Positions 1 through 12,566 of a DNA stretch of 64,000 bases are shown here, piece after piece (within the stretch, counting starts at the first letter, position 1; each line of letters starts with the position of its first letter). The position numbers were made by a program, and so were the translations under genes. The stretch is from Pseudovirgaria hyperparasitica (Eukaryota > Ascomycota > Dothideomycetes > Acrospermales > Acrospermaceae). Where the stretch lies: contig NW_022985566.1 of the NCBI RefSeq assembly GCF_010093815.1, positions 692,075-756,074 of the forward strand, in the 5' to 3' direction. The notes beneath the pieces were generated by a model. It had not been told where the DNA came from. It worked only from the letters and a program-made list of their open reading frames with translations, and ran no database searches.

Positions 1-95
1 TGTATGTATGTATGTATGTATGTATGTATGTATGTATGTATGTATGTATGTATGTATGTATGTATGTATGTATGTATGTATGTATGTATGTATGT
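1..95. repeat. (TGTA)n tetranucleotide microsatellite
   Basis: Uninterrupted TGTA/TATG units run from the window edge, so the true left end is not seen. It is the first of three microsatellites in the 3' flank of the minus-strand ABC transporter gene. Confidence 0.97.
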
Positions 96-298
96 TATAT
101 ATACACACAAATAATCAATACATCCTACCAATATACATCTATTGACATTTATGATTTATGAAGGAAAAAAAAATAAAGTGTGAAACAATCTTAACATTCT
201 TCATCCCATTCACTATCTATCTATACATATACATATCCTCCTCCTCTTCTTCTTCTTCCGTGTTCTTCTTCTTCTGTATTCCAGAATTAAAAGCAAAA

Positions 299-350
299 GT
301 AGGTAGGTAGGTAGGTAGGTAGGTAGGTAGGTAGGTAGGTAGGTAGGTAG
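299..350. repeat. (GTAG)n tetranucleotide microsatellite
   Basis: About thirteen perfect GTAG units. They lie roughly 300 bp beyond the stop codon of the PDR transporter and could be in its 3' untranslated region or in spacer. Confidence 0.97.
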
Positions 351-575
351 ATAAGACAGGGCAAGTCTAATCGAACAGCTCGACATATGAAGACAGCGGA
401 AACTACTACATTAGTAAAAAAAAAAGGTAGGAAAGAAAAAAAAATGTAACCAAAAAAAAACCTTAATAAATAATATATATAAAAACCCCCCCTTTTACCC
501 TTCGAGGGAACCGCATGCGCTAATATGCTATGTATATATATATAATGTATAATGTATAATGTATATGCAAACAAG

Positions 576-577
<2 letters not shown>

Positions 578-619
<42 letters not shown>

Positions 620-623
620 ACAC
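578..623. repeat. (CA)n dinucleotide microsatellite
   Basis: An almost perfect CA run, GT on the transporter's sense strand, starting only about 30 bp past the transporter stop codon. It is very likely transcribed in the 3' untranslated region. Confidence 0.97.
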
Positions 624-653
624 CGAGACAGACGAAAACAACGATAAAGAAAT

Positions 654-3600
654 CTACTCGTCCTTCTCCTTCTTCGACGTCTTCGGCATGCGCACCAGCC
701 AATACAACGCAACAGCCCCAAAAATGTTAAACACAATATACACCCACATGATGCCGAAATTCCGCCACGCATCCGAGTAGTAGATGTCAATGCCCGCAAG
801 GAACGTGTTTGTGCTGTCAATCGGGCAGTAGCTGCAGTTCGCCGTCGCGCTCAGGTCCTGGATGTAGCCGCCCGCGCCCGCAATGCCCTGCGTCCCGTTC
901 ACGTACAGGCTCATGTACTCGCCGCACTGCTGGCCCGCGGGCGGGTTGAAGTGCAGGTACTCGTTGTCGGCGCAGGTGACGGCCGAGTCCGCAACGGCGG
1001 TGCTCAGCATGCCCGAGATGAGGTATGTAAAGGGCGAGACGCGGTACATGAAGATCCAGAATCGCGGCAGGGCCTCGGCTGTCTGCAAGACACCGCAGAA
1101 GATCAAGGCCAGAGAGAACAACAGGTTGGCAGCGTTGCCACCCGTCTCTGCTGTATCGATACCGGCAATCATCATGTGTGCAAAGGTCGACGTAAATAAC
1201 AAGAATACCCAGATGAACAAAAACATTTGCGCCCCGCGGAGGTGCACCGAATCGGTCGGCTCGGCGTTCCGATAGAGGCCGATGGGATAGTAAAAGGTAG
1301 CGAACAGCAGCACCGCCATCAACGTACTCCAGGGCATCTCAACAAGCAGATTGCTGAGCATAAACGCCTTCCACGAGTATGTCTTGGATGGACGCTCACG
1401 CACCTCGTACAGGGCACGCTGAGTGACAAAGTTGGGCATGATCTGCTGCGCGAGCTGGCCGAAGATGGTCATCAACATGAACAGAGCGAAGAGCTGATTC
1501 TGCAGACCCTGCTGGGTGTTGCGGACGTTGAAGAATGAGAAGCCGATGAAGAGACCGGAGCAGACACAGAGGGCTGTCTTGGAGAAGATGTACGAGGGAG
1601 TGCGCCAGTATTGCTCAAAGACACGCTTCGTGACGAGGTAGAACTGCTCGGGGAATGGAGCGGCAAACTCGCGGAAACTGGTCTTGTCGTTGGGATCCGT
1701 CGTCGGTTCAGCCTGCGCCGGTCGCTCTCTCTTGAGACGGTCAAGCTCCTTGTGGACCTCGGCGTATTCAGGGCTGTCGCGCCAGGTCTGGTGCCAGTCC
1801 ACGTCAGTGCTCGAGCCAGGCGCGGCACCGATAACCTCAAGCATCCATTCTGCCGGATTGGCATCCTTTGGACAGGGGAAGCCGCCATTTCGCTCAAAGT
1901 ACTTTGTCATCGTTTCAGAGTTCTCGCCAATCTCCCCAAAGTAGACAGTCTGGCCGCCGGATTTCAGGAACAGGAGTCGGTCGAAACGTTGGAACAGGAC
2001 TGCCGAGGGCTGATGGATGGTGAAGAGAACGGCCTGTTGCGAGTCTCGAGCCAGCTTCTCCATCAGGTCGCAGATGGACCAGGATGTCTGACTGTCGAGG
2101 CCGGAAGTGGGCTCGTCGAGGAAGATCAACAACTGTGGACGCGCGGCAAGCTCGACACCGATGGTAAGACGCTTACGCTGCTCGACGTTGAGACCTTCAC
2201 CAGGAACACCGACCACGGCGTCGGCATATTCTTCCATGTCTAGGAGAGCAATGACTTCATTGACGTAGGCCAGCTTTTCCTTTCGCGGGACATGGGCCGG
2301 CTGGCGGAGGAGGGCGCTAAAGTTGAGCGCTTCGCGAACAGTCGAGGTTGAGAGGTGCAGGTCCTGTTGCTGTACATATCCAGTCTTCCGTTGGAACGAA
2401 GTATCGCGGTGCCGGCCATCAACAAGCATCTCACCGCTGACAACACCCATCGTATAGCGAGTTGCGAGCACGTCGAGTAGCGTAGTCTTTCCAGCGCCCG
2501 AGACACCCATGAGTGCAGTCCTTGGGTATGAGTGTTAGCAGAGTAGTCGGTGCAAGGAGAACAGAAGAAATGATGGGATACTTACAGTGTGCCCGGCTTG
2601 ACCCATCCATCGACGTGATCGAGAATGCGACGGGGCTTTCCTTTGATTTTGATGTCGTAGCAGACATCGCGCCAGTGAAAGATGGCAGTCTGCTTCTGGA
2701 TCATGGCCTTGTGGTCGACCTTGGTTGACGACATGGCCACAATCCCACCGTCCTGTGCAGTCTCTTCGTCGACGGCCTTCTTCCTGGTGACGATAGCCGG
2801 GGCGTGACCGCGGCGGAAGACGAGAACCTCACCCTTTGACTTCTTTGCAGAGATGAACTCGGCAGCAGCAAGATAACAGAATCCGAGGCCGAAGATGAAT
2901 ACCCAGAGGATGCCAAAGTTACGCCACTTGTGACTGTGCTCATACTGGTAGGCTGACATGATGTAATCAGCGCCATCCACAACCGTTGCACCAGGACGAG
3001 ACCCCACAGCGCTACAGACTCTGGCAGAGACATCGGTGTAAGGGCCTACTGGGTAGCCACCGTTGGACGGCACAAAGCGGCTGCAGTCGTAGGTGCGACC
3101 GTAAAACTCGTTGATCATGAGAGATTCAAAGCCATATGCGACCGGGTCAAGGTAGTTGATCCATCGTGACCAGCCAAGCATGTAGTTTACCGGAATGACA
3201 AAGCCGGTGTAGATGATGATGGCCAGGATCAAGATGGCTGCCGGTGCCAGAGCCTGTGCCAGCGTCCTCGAGACTGACGCAACGGTTCGGAAAACCATGG
3301 ACATGGCAAGTGTGATGCAAAAGGAGATGAGCAGGAAGAAGAAGAACGGACCGGGTTCTCTCCTCAGATTCGTCATAAAGTAGATGACCAGATTAAAGAT
3401 GATGGAATTCAGAATCTTATAAGGCATATCTGTCAGCATGGATGCAAAGGCCTCTGCTGATGGGTGATAGAGGGCATATCGACTGTGCTTTTCGACAATG
3501 GGGCGTTGAGCGTAGAGTGTAAGGATCTGTGTGTCTCAGTTAGCGCTGCTTGTTATTCATCGTGATGATAATGATGATGATTTATCTCTTCAGCACGCAA

Positions 3601-5517
3601 CAACAAAACTTACCTCAAGAGCGCTACCAAAAGCATTCATGAGAATGGCAAAGAAGAGAAGAGCACCACGCGCAAAGAAGCTGGCAGTGTCTTGCTGGAG
3701 GTTGTAAAAGACGGAGCCGATGATGAGACCCATGATGAAGTTGCCAAAGAGTTGCGTAAAGGTCAGGCTAGGATCGCCCTTGAGTCGCTGGAAACCTCGC
3801 CAGAGGCAGAGGTTGACCTGTTGGGCGTAGGAGAGGGTGTAGGGTGACTTGACACGTTGTTGCTTGGCCTGCTGGGCTCTCCTGGATTGCTTAAATTTCT
3901 CGAGGTACTCGCCGCCGATGGTGTACTTCTGGTCGTATTCGTCGATCTGGGCAATCAACTTCTCTCGCTCCGGACTCTCCTTCCACGCTTTTGCAAAGTC
4001 GTCTGGTGTTCGGGGAACTCGGTTCTCGAAGCCTGGGCGCACGATACGTTCCAGTGGACTGGTCATGGAGGTACAAAAGTCGGCTGTGGTGGCGCGCTCG
4101 GCCGCCTGGAAGCCAAGGCGCTCAAAGTATTGTCTTGCTTGGTTTGCCGGTCCGAAGAAGATCTGGCGACCGTCGTAGAGGACGATGACTTTGTCGAAGA
4201 TGTCGTAGGCACTCTGCGGAGCCTGGTAGATTGCTACAGCTGCCGTAGCGCCTTTGAGATCGGTGCTCATGCGGAGAGTCTTGCAGAATTCAATGGCATT
4301 GGCACTGTCCAGACCTCTGGTGCTGTTGTCCCAGCACTGCAGAGGCGCATCGCTGAGGGCAGCCTCCGCAATACTGACACGCTTCCGCTCACCACCACTG
4401 ACACCACGCACAAAGTCATTGCCGACACGGGTGTTGATGGTGTGGCTGATGCCAAACATGGCCATGATGACGTCGCGCATATGTTCGGCGTATTTGGTAA
4501 CGCTTACACCACCGGGAGTATGTCGGGGAGCGCGAGCGCGTGCGGCGAAGAAGAGGGTATCTCCGACCGACATCATGGGGAAATGTACATCGACTTCAGC
4601 AGTGTAGATGGCCTCACCACGGAAATGCGTGTGCATCTGCTTGGCACTGATACCTGGAGTCATGATTGATGGTTAGACGGGCCACACGAACGTACGTTGC
4701 AGGACTGGAGCATACCTTGGTAGTTGAGATAGGAGCCGTCCTCGACAACGAAGCCGTGTGTCTCACCGGCAATCGTCTTCAGAAGCGTGGAACAACCACT
4801 TCCAGGGGGACCCAAGACGACGAGCATCTCGCCCGATTCGACCAGACCCTCAAAGTCGCGCAGGATGTCGATGCGCTGCTGGCCAATCTTGAAGGCCTGC
4901 TTGAACATGCCAACAACCTGGAAAAAGACATTTCCAACACTCTTCTGGTAGTCCGACTCGGTACCGAAGCCATGCACGTTGAGATTCTTAAAGGCGATGC
5001 CGGCTGTTCTAGAAGGGTGGGCATCGGAGTCGTGAGCCTGCATCTTCAGCATGGCCTTGGCCCATGCGCGAGCACTAAAGTTTTCAGAATTCGGGTCGAG
5101 CACAGAACCAGGCTCAGCGTGGAAGGGATTCTTTTCGCCGACGGAGATATTTGACTGCGAGGTCATCCTCCGAGCCAATGCCAGAACCTCCTGCTCCCTC
5201 CGCGATTCCTCTTCGGAATCGGAATCAGACATGTTCTTCTCGGAGTTTTCGAGCGACTTGGAGGTGGGATCTGCAGGCGTCTGCGAGCTGGTAGCATCGT
5301 CGGCGGTAACAACAGGCCTCGGCTCATCCTCCTCCTCCTCCTTGGCGCGCATGTTTGACAGTTTCTTTGGCGAGGAGACGGATTGACTGCGCATGCCTTT
5401 GTGAGGATTGTCAGTAGTATCGAGGTGCTGCAGCTGGCTAGGTCTCTTGCCCCCAGCACCAGCTTGTTCAGTAGTACGGTCGTTGTTCCCAAAGGCAAAA
5501 TTGCCGACAAGCGACAT
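654..5517 (-). CDS. PDR-type (ABC-G) multidrug efflux transporter
   Basis: A full-size pleiotropic drug resistance ABC transporter that pumps hydrophobic compounds such as fungicides and plant antimicrobials across the plasma membrane. Exons are 5517-4716, 4653-3614, 3526-2586 and 2520-654, giving 1549 aa, the usual size. Order is NBD1, six membrane segments, NBD2, six membrane segments. NBD1 has the fungal degenerate Walker [14 protein letters not shown] (about residue 236), signature VSGGERKR and a degenerate Walker B ending in [13 protein letters not shown]2 has canonical Walker [12 protein letters not shown] (about residue 935), divergent signature [12 protein letters not shown] and [11 protein letters not shown]. 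This asymmetry, with one catalytic and one degenerate site, is normal for the family. The first 170 residues are acidic and low in complexity. The introns are 62, 87 and 66 nt. The drug spectrum cannot be read from sequence. It ends the gene-poor region, whose pyrimidine- and GT-rich repeats form its upstream side. Confidence 0.95.
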
Positions 5518-8200
5518 GATTCGTCGCCCACGATCGATGGAGCGAACCGATCAGGTAAGCGAGGCGACGGGAAGCTGAATGGTGGCCACCAGTAAGGGAA
5601 GATTAATTAGTAGTAGTAGTGGTGGTGGTGGTGGTAGTAGTAGTGGTAGTAGTGGTAGTAGGGAGGAAGAAAACGAGAGGATTAGAGAGCAGAAAGAAGT
5701 ATAAATTAAAGTCGTAGTGGCGGCGGGAGGAAGAAGGAATAAGAATGGGAAGAGAGAGAGAGAGGTAATAGGTAGAGTAGGATTATTAGAAGACGGCGAC
5801 GACGACGACAAGGACGGAAGCCGGATGTTATTAGTGGACAGGGAAGTAAGTGTGGAGTGAGTGTGGAGGAGGAGTCGGGCTTGTGAAAGCGAGAGAGAGA
5901 GAGAGAATGTATGTGTATGTGTATGTGGTATGTGAATGTGGGTAATAATATGGGTGTGAGAGTAATTATTGCCTACTATGAAGCGACTACTACCGACCAT
6001 AACTTGCTATAACCTACTATTGCGTGTGATTACCTACTTATTTATCTACTATTACGGTCTATTACCATCTTCTGACCCCGGAACGAGAACGAAGTAGCGA
6101 GCCGAGACGCTGGGTCGATGGTGGTGGGAGTGAGTAGTAGTGGTAGTGGTGGTCGTCGTAAATTAGCAGTAGTAGGAGTAGTAGGAGTGAGTAGTGGGCT
6201 GACTGGTAGCTGCTGGCCTGCTGCGTGACGGCTGGGTTAGCTGGGTTAGCTGGGTTTGCTGGGTTTGCTGGGTTTGCTGGGGCTAGTTGGGCTACGGTTT
6301 AGCTGGGTGGGTAGCCCGTTGGTAGCGGGCGTGGGCGGGGGCATGGGCGGTAGTGAAGGGCGGCGGCGGTATTGTACTGCTGAGGGCGATGGACTGCTAC
6401 CCTCCACCGCCGATGAATGGCCCCCAACACGCCCCCAAGACCCCCCAAGACATGGGCCAAACGCCCCAATTCTAGGCGGCCACAGATAACGAACCACCCT
6501 CACTCATCAACTGCCTCGGATCCAACTCGCTTCCGGCCCGTTTCGCCCACTCTCTCTCTCGTGTTGCTGCTTTACGCCCTCTCCCTGCATATCATCATTA
6601 TCATGGCCACACGCCCAGACGGAATGCATTCGTCCATGGATGATGGATGGGCTGAGAAGAGGGCATATCACACACATTAATTATCACGGATGAGTTGCGC
6701 ACCAACTTCATGATACATGTAGAATTACAACATGCACCACTATTACATCTGCCCATCCATCCCATCCTCACCATCTCGATCGGTCCACCTCTGCCTAGCT
6801 CCCTCCCCTAAGCAACAAACAAGCATCAGGCCAGCTCGGTCCCTCGGCCGTCAGTCCCTACTGCACACCTTTCTCCCTCTCGCTAATCTCGCTAATCTCG
6901 CTTACTGCTCCCTCCTCTCCTCTACACTCTCTCCTCATCAATTGTTGCCATGAAAGTGATTAATGAAGATATATATATGTACACAAGTATCAATCGAAAG
7001 ATGTCAATCAATGTTGTTGAGTACAGCATCATCCCAGATGCATTTATTCTCCGTCTGTCTCTTCGCTACACCACCTTTCCCCGTCAGCATGGTTCGTGCC
7101 CTCGACCAGCGTAGCAGTAGCACACCCGCCGTCACCTTTTTAGCCCAGAGCCGTGTTTGACACGCGCACATACTCTCACACACACACACACACACACAAA
7201 CACAAGTGCGTCCGTCACCAGGAAAGCTAGTTTGGACGTCGCTGCACCTCCGACTCTATCCTGATGCTCGAGATATGCATGCGACACTCTTTCAAGGAAG
7301 CGTGCGTGTCTGACGGCCATGTACGTAATTACCCATCGTTTTTGCTTTGAGGCTATTTCTATCCATCCATCATAACATATATATATTAAGGAACACACAA
7401 TCCAAAACACGCTGACAAGGTGCCCACTGACAGCAAACGGCCACTACTCACCACACGATGCGTCGCGGAGCGGGTACGGATGTCGATCGCCTGTGCTTCC
7501 GTCCGAAAATGCCTCTCTTCCTTGCTTCCTGGCTATACAACTCTAGCAGCATCAGCCGCATCGGCAGGCAATGGAAGAGTCGAAATGGTTGGCTAGTCGA
7601 TCAGGGAGTGCCGTAGCCTCGCAAAGATTACGGATTTGGCTGCCATCATCACGTCGTCGAACAACTCACAACTCGAAGTCGAAGCCAACAGCAACGAGTC
7701 AATCCCGCACGACCAACATCACTCCACTGATTCACCACAAAGCCGCGGCCGATGAACTCTCAAAGATGCCTTTCAAGCCCCAAAGGAGAAACACGGCCCG
7801 GCAAATATTACAAACCTTCCAGTGACATGACATACTATATTGTCCATCCAATCATCAAGCCCCTGCCTAGGCCTTACTCGGTCTCAGTCTCAGCCTCAGC
7901 CTTAGCCTCAAGCCGCCCTCTCGGCATTCCGCTCCGCCCACCACACACGCCCGGTACCCGCTTTCTCGTATTCGCTCCTCCTCTTCCTCCTCCACCCACG
8001 AACCACTCAACACACACCCCCGAACCTTTTCGTCCGCGGGCAAGTCGACGCGTGCACCCGCTTGTCCACACACGCACGCACGATCGCCATTCCCATTCCC
8101 TCTCTTTCCCATCCCATCGCCCTTTGCCGTGCTGACATGCATGACCGACTGACTGTCTGACTCTGACTGGACTGACTGACTGCTAATTATTAACTACCAA
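5518..8200. other. Gene-free spacer upstream of the ABC transporter
   Basis: I see no supportable gene. The first kilobase, the promoter side of the transporter, is rich in GTA/GTG triplet runs (about 5605-5660), GA runs (about 5885-5910) and a 9-bp tandem repeat (6231-6282). Beyond that are scattered CA runs (about 7175-7200) and polypyrimidine tracts. Open frames here are short, low in complexity and unlike conserved proteins. Confidence 0.7.
6231..6282. repeat. 9-bp tandem repeat, unit GCTGGGTTA/GCTGGGTTT
   Basis: Five and a half units: two ending TTA, three ending TTT, then a partial unit. It is a small minisatellite in the spacer upstream of the ABC transporter. Confidence 0.9.
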
Positions 8201-9734
8201 TCCGTCACTCTTCCCGAGCCTATGCGAGCACGCCGGAACACCCTCGCTTCCGCCATCCGAGTCCTTTCTTTTCCAATTGATCTCGGCGGTCCAATTGATC
8301 TCGGGGGGCACCGCGTGTCGGGAAGCCGCCGTATCGTGTTCGTTTTCATTGAAATATACAATATACAATATACAATAAATACCCCGTGCCGCTGTCGTAT
8401 AGTATACTAATGATCGTACGTCTTGATTAGTAAGTACCATGTAATTTATGTCATTTAGTAGTATGTGCATCATTCTTTTTGTTTGGATATTTAGGCATGA
8501 GTGATAATATATGCATGATGGTTCTAGCTAGGCAAGCACATCTACACACACACACAAACACACACTCACACGCACGCACGCACGCACAGATTCAATAAAT
8601 ACACATTAACCCACCCTTGCTATTCCATCCCATGCCATCCCAGCCCTATCGTCCCCCCAAACTCCCAACAACCTATCCATGCCACCCAATCCCACCCAGC
8701 CCTACATAGCCCCCCCAAAACACGCGTCCTCTCTCTCTCTCTAAATATCACTAACATCAACCACACCTCATACCACCATATTTGTTTCATCGATTTACTT
8801 ACGCCGCCGTCGCCTAGCCTAGCCTAGCCTACGCCTAGGTATCATCTAAATACACCCTCACTTAATCACTTAATCACCTCACTACGCCTACCACTTAATC
8901 ATGCCTATCACGCTATCACGCTATTATCACGCTGTCACCTCATCTACTAATTACTTCTAGTTTTTTAGTTTTCATACAGTAGCAGTTTCTGGGTTTGGAG
9001 ACTAGTGCTTACATGGGAACTGTCATGGGAAGTATCGCTGACACTGTTATAAGTACTATTACAAGCACCCATCACTACCATAAGCACAAGCACTAACACA
9101 AGCACTACCACAAGCACAAGCACCAACACGAAGCACCAACCCATCCGATCCCCCGTTCTAATTACCCCAGACTCTTTCTTCATCCATGTCTTTGCCGTTT
9201 CTAGGACAATATCCATGTACCTAGCTAGCTAATTAGCTAGCTAGCTAGACCAATACTACACCAATACTACACCAACACCATACCAACCCTAACCCAACCC
9301 TAACACTAATTATCACTCACTCATTCATGCAAGCATAGTAAGTAGTAGCAGAAAAAGTCCTTGCTTGTATCACTCACAAGCACAACAACAACAAGCACAT
9401 ACGCACTAATTAACACTAATACAAAGTTATATATATCACAGGTCTAGTATGTCGAAAAGGCCGGGGATATACGAAGGTCGATGTACGATGTACGATATAT
9501 AGATAGTACTTTACTAGCGTTATAGCGGGGTGTACTTGCATGCATGCATGCCTCTTTTGCGTGAGGTGTTTGTTTAGGGAGGAGGCTTGTCTTGGGTGTA
9601 TATATATGGTACGTAGTGCATAGGTCTGCGATATGCATACACCACACACACACCCGCGGTCAAATCTCGTGATCAGCGTTGGTGTGTCGTTTGAGATGGC
9701 GTGGGATGTTTTAGTATATTTATAGTAGGATATA

Positions 9735-9769
9735 GGATGGTAGGATGGTAGGATGGTAGGATGGTAGGA
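9735..9769. repeat. GGATGGTA 8-bp tandem repeat
   Basis: Four perfect copies of an 8-bp unit plus a partial copy, flanked by TATA-rich sequence. It lies inside the gene-free region. Confidence 0.9.
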
Positions 9770-10526
9770 GAGTATATATAAGGAGGAGGCTTAGGATGGA
9801 ATATATATATATACTCTATCTACATTCACTCTACCTGTTAACCTCGCTTATCTATTCTCTATCCTCTATCCTCTACACCCTATTTGGTAGGTTTATTCTA
9901 TACAACTTAAGTACCTTGACTTTTTCTTTTTTTGGCCTTGGTAATATGATAGGTACATCTTCTCAAGAAAAATATAAGTCTAGCTTTATATAGGATACAT
10001 CTCTAATCATACTAGAATAGGGGCTATAGATGATAGCTAAGCGTAGGCGGTCGCTAAGGTAAATCTAGGGATATATCTAGGATTTCATGTGGTAGGAGCC
10101 GGGAGAACAGCTAGAAAAGGAATTTGCAGCGGTATCCACTCAGTGGATAACATCATATATGCGACCGTCCAGCATACATGATACATACCGAGCTCTTACC
10201 GTCCAGCCCTAGCCAGTACCATCGTCCATCGTCCATATCAAGAAAAGCCCCATCCACACCACAAAGTCCGCACACAACATTCGTAAAAATACAACACAAA
10301 CTGCTACAGTGCATAGTCGCAAGCCCATCCATAAGCAAGGCACGCCCGTATTCCCCCAAATCATCCCATCCGTCTTAGTATCAAAACGTCCCCGTCACCC
10401 ACACCGCGAAAAGGAAACCAGAACTACGACAGTATACAACGCTCTCAACGATAACAACGATGATAAACATACCCAGACCAACTAGCAAGGAGCCTCCTCC
10501 TTCTTCCCGTTATTAGTATACATATA

Positions 10527-10637
10527 TACATACATACATACATACATACATACATACATACATACATACATACATACATACATACATACATACATACGTA
10601 CATACGTACATACATACATACATACGTACATACATAC
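10527..10637. repeat. (CATA)n microsatellite with CGTA variants
   Basis: About 27 tetranucleotide units, mostly CATA, with a few CGTA variants near the right end that show some age. It is the same motif family as the TGTA array at the window start, on the other strand. Confidence 0.95.
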
Positions 10638-11094
10638 ACAGAAACTAGCTGTTGCACGTCGTGCCTAGTGTGCCTGGTGTGGGTGGTAGGTACGTCTAGA
10701 TAGATCGGTGCTTCTAGATAGACACGTGGGTATGCATACGCGCGGGCGTGCCGACTGTGTTGATGGATGATGGATCTGCGTCTGAGGCGAGGACTGAGGG
10801 GCACTTGTAATCGTCAATTCCATGCTCGAATACATCCAACCCGCTCTTGATACCGCCGCCCATCTGCAATGCGATGTGCTGCCTTGGCAATCCTCCTGCC
10901 GGGTATACTAGAGTCCATATACTAGTGTAGATTCGTGCTGATTATTTATACTCACTACATGCATACCACATTCTGTGCACTGAAAGGGCTCCTATAAACT
11001 TCCCATGAACACCTTCGAATCGAAACATCTGCCTTCTGCTATCACCCGTGTACGCTTCTGCCAGCTCGATATCCCAGTCTGCGCCGGGCGAGGG

Positions 11095-11640
11095 TGGCTT
11101 TGATAGTCCCTGATGGGTATCCTGAAATCGAGTCTTCTGCGGTATGCTAGTAATCGTCTTATGAGCATCGTTTACTTGATATAGCCTTGAGGACATAGAC
11201 GAAGCTTCTATAGATTGTTATGGACAATGATGGTGTCATCTCTCTTGGTAAAGGATTGATTGAACTAATTAACTACCTGACTGATTCTGGCTATCTATAT
11301 GAGAGCCATTTGCTAGTAGTTCCTGGCCTCAGCAGTTCCTGCCATTAATGATAGTGTCACTTCCCGTGACATAGATTCTGGTAGATGTTCTTAAAGCGTG
11401 TCTTCTACGGGATGCTGAAACACAGTTCTGTGGAATAGTCTTACTAGTTATCGTGTGAAGAGGGTAAAGTGGATCCAGATGACATGTAATGCGTAATCAC
11501 AAAGCGAGCGCTCTGGAGTATGCTGGTATGCTGTCGTGGGTCGGGGTACTTGATATATAGCATATAAGACCTGGGTAGGCTTCTGTAATGCCTGATGGAT
11601 ATGCCGGAATCGAGTTCTCTGCTTTAGGCTGGCGTCGTCA
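11095..11640 (-). repeat. Three diverged copies of an unknown repeat
   Basis: Similar segments of about 50-65 bp occur near 11095-11160, 11375-11425 and 11570-11640. All share a core reading TCT(T)CT-GC-GG-ATGCT on the plus strand. Read on the minus strand in one frame, the first and third copies give related peptides: TSIPQKTRFQDTHQGL and DASLKQRTRFRHIHQAL. The copies are clearly old. They may be pieces of one dispersed repeat family or of a decayed duplicated gene; I cannot name the family. Confidence 0.5.
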
Positions 11641-12221
11641 TTCGTAATGTTCTGGAAGGACTGTCGCTGTATCAACCGGCCGTGGCGCGGCATTCGTTGC
11701 CGCTCCATTTCTTGTTTCGCTATCAAACGAAGGCGGGACCTGATGCTGGGCGTACAGCAAGGCAGTCGATTATGGCAGTCTCGACAAGCATCTGACTACA
11801 TGTACAAGGGCTGGAGTCTCTCATGGCAGGTAGTCACCTCGGAGCGCGCCTCACATGCCATGTCAGACAGCTCGCTCACCACTCAGCAGGATCAGAACAG
11901 CATCACCATCACCATCACTTGGAAGCAGTTGCACAGGCAAGAGTAAAGAATCTCTGTATTGTTTGCCTCTGTCACCAGTCAGCCTCAACTGCCTGCCCTT
12001 GCAGGCAGACAGAAGAGTTTCCCGGGAGACGGCGCGTGGAGCCCGTGACAGTAGGACTTTGGTCTCCCTTCCTCCGCCTTGCACCTCAGAACTGCAGAGC
12101 CAACCGACCAGCGGGTTCTTAGAGTAGACCAGCTACAAACGACCAGCGTGAATCTTACAGGGTGCAGTCCTGAGAGCAAACCAATTCCCCGCCATGCCCG
12201 TTTGTTTCTGCAAGATTAGCT

Positions 12222-12566
12222 TCAGAAGCACCCAAACTTCCGAAGCCAGCGCTTGAGATTCCACCACCGTCCTTTGTAAGCTCGATCCTCACTTTGGATG
12301 CTATCGAGTCTTACACGCAGGTCCAATTCGGGAAGCCCGAATGGACCTGGCTGGTCCACGTGAATCCACGCGGTTTCCAGAGGACGTTTGGTACCAAAGA
12401 TAGCCATTGGAAGCTTTATTGAAGTAGAAATCTTTGGATTTGAAAATTGAAGTGTGTTTGGGGCACGTAAGAGCAAAGAGTTAGGTTTGAGTTTCCTTTT
12501 CAATGCTGATGTAGGAGGAAAGAAGAGGGAGAGGGATTGGGCTGTAGATAAACGTGGGCTGTGCAC
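12222..12566 (-). CDS. Possible small hypothetical protein (weak)
   Basis: A 114-codon frame in the gene-poor region, with an internal methionine at 12407 that would give 61 residues. The C-terminal half reads like a soluble, charged peptide ending in WWNLKRWLRKFGCF. No known domain, no clear core promoter and no neighbouring exons support it. It may be chance or a remnant. Confidence 0.15.
   Translation of the reverse strand: MHSPRLSTAQSLSLFFPPTSALKRKLKPNSLLLRAPNTLQFSNPKISTSIKLPMAIFGTKRPLETAWIHVDQPGPFGLPELDLRVRLDSIQSEDRAYKGRWWNLKRWLRKFGCF

Larger units (their letters stand above)
8201..10800. other. Gene-free, repeat-rich spacer
   Basis: This stretch holds many simple repeats: CA/CACG runs near 8540-8590, short CTAGC and AGCTA runs, a GGATGGTA array at 9735-9769, and a long CATA array. 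From about 9780 to 10090 the sequence turns AT-rich with fewer CpG sites, perhaps from mild RIP. I see no coding exon with conserved motifs. Confidence 0.65.

Noticed and set aside
1611-2243. A 210-codon plus-strand frame
   Set aside because: Antisense to the second nucleotide-binding domain of the ABC transporter; no motif of its own.
3857-4669. A 270-codon plus-strand frame
   Set aside because: It lies fully opposite exon 2 of the ABC transporter, whose frame has all family motifs. The antisense frame has none and is a by-product of codon bias.
9285-9305. Telomere-like CCCTAA repeats
   Set aside because: Only two imperfect units are present, too few to be a telomere or a clear interstitial telomeric tract.
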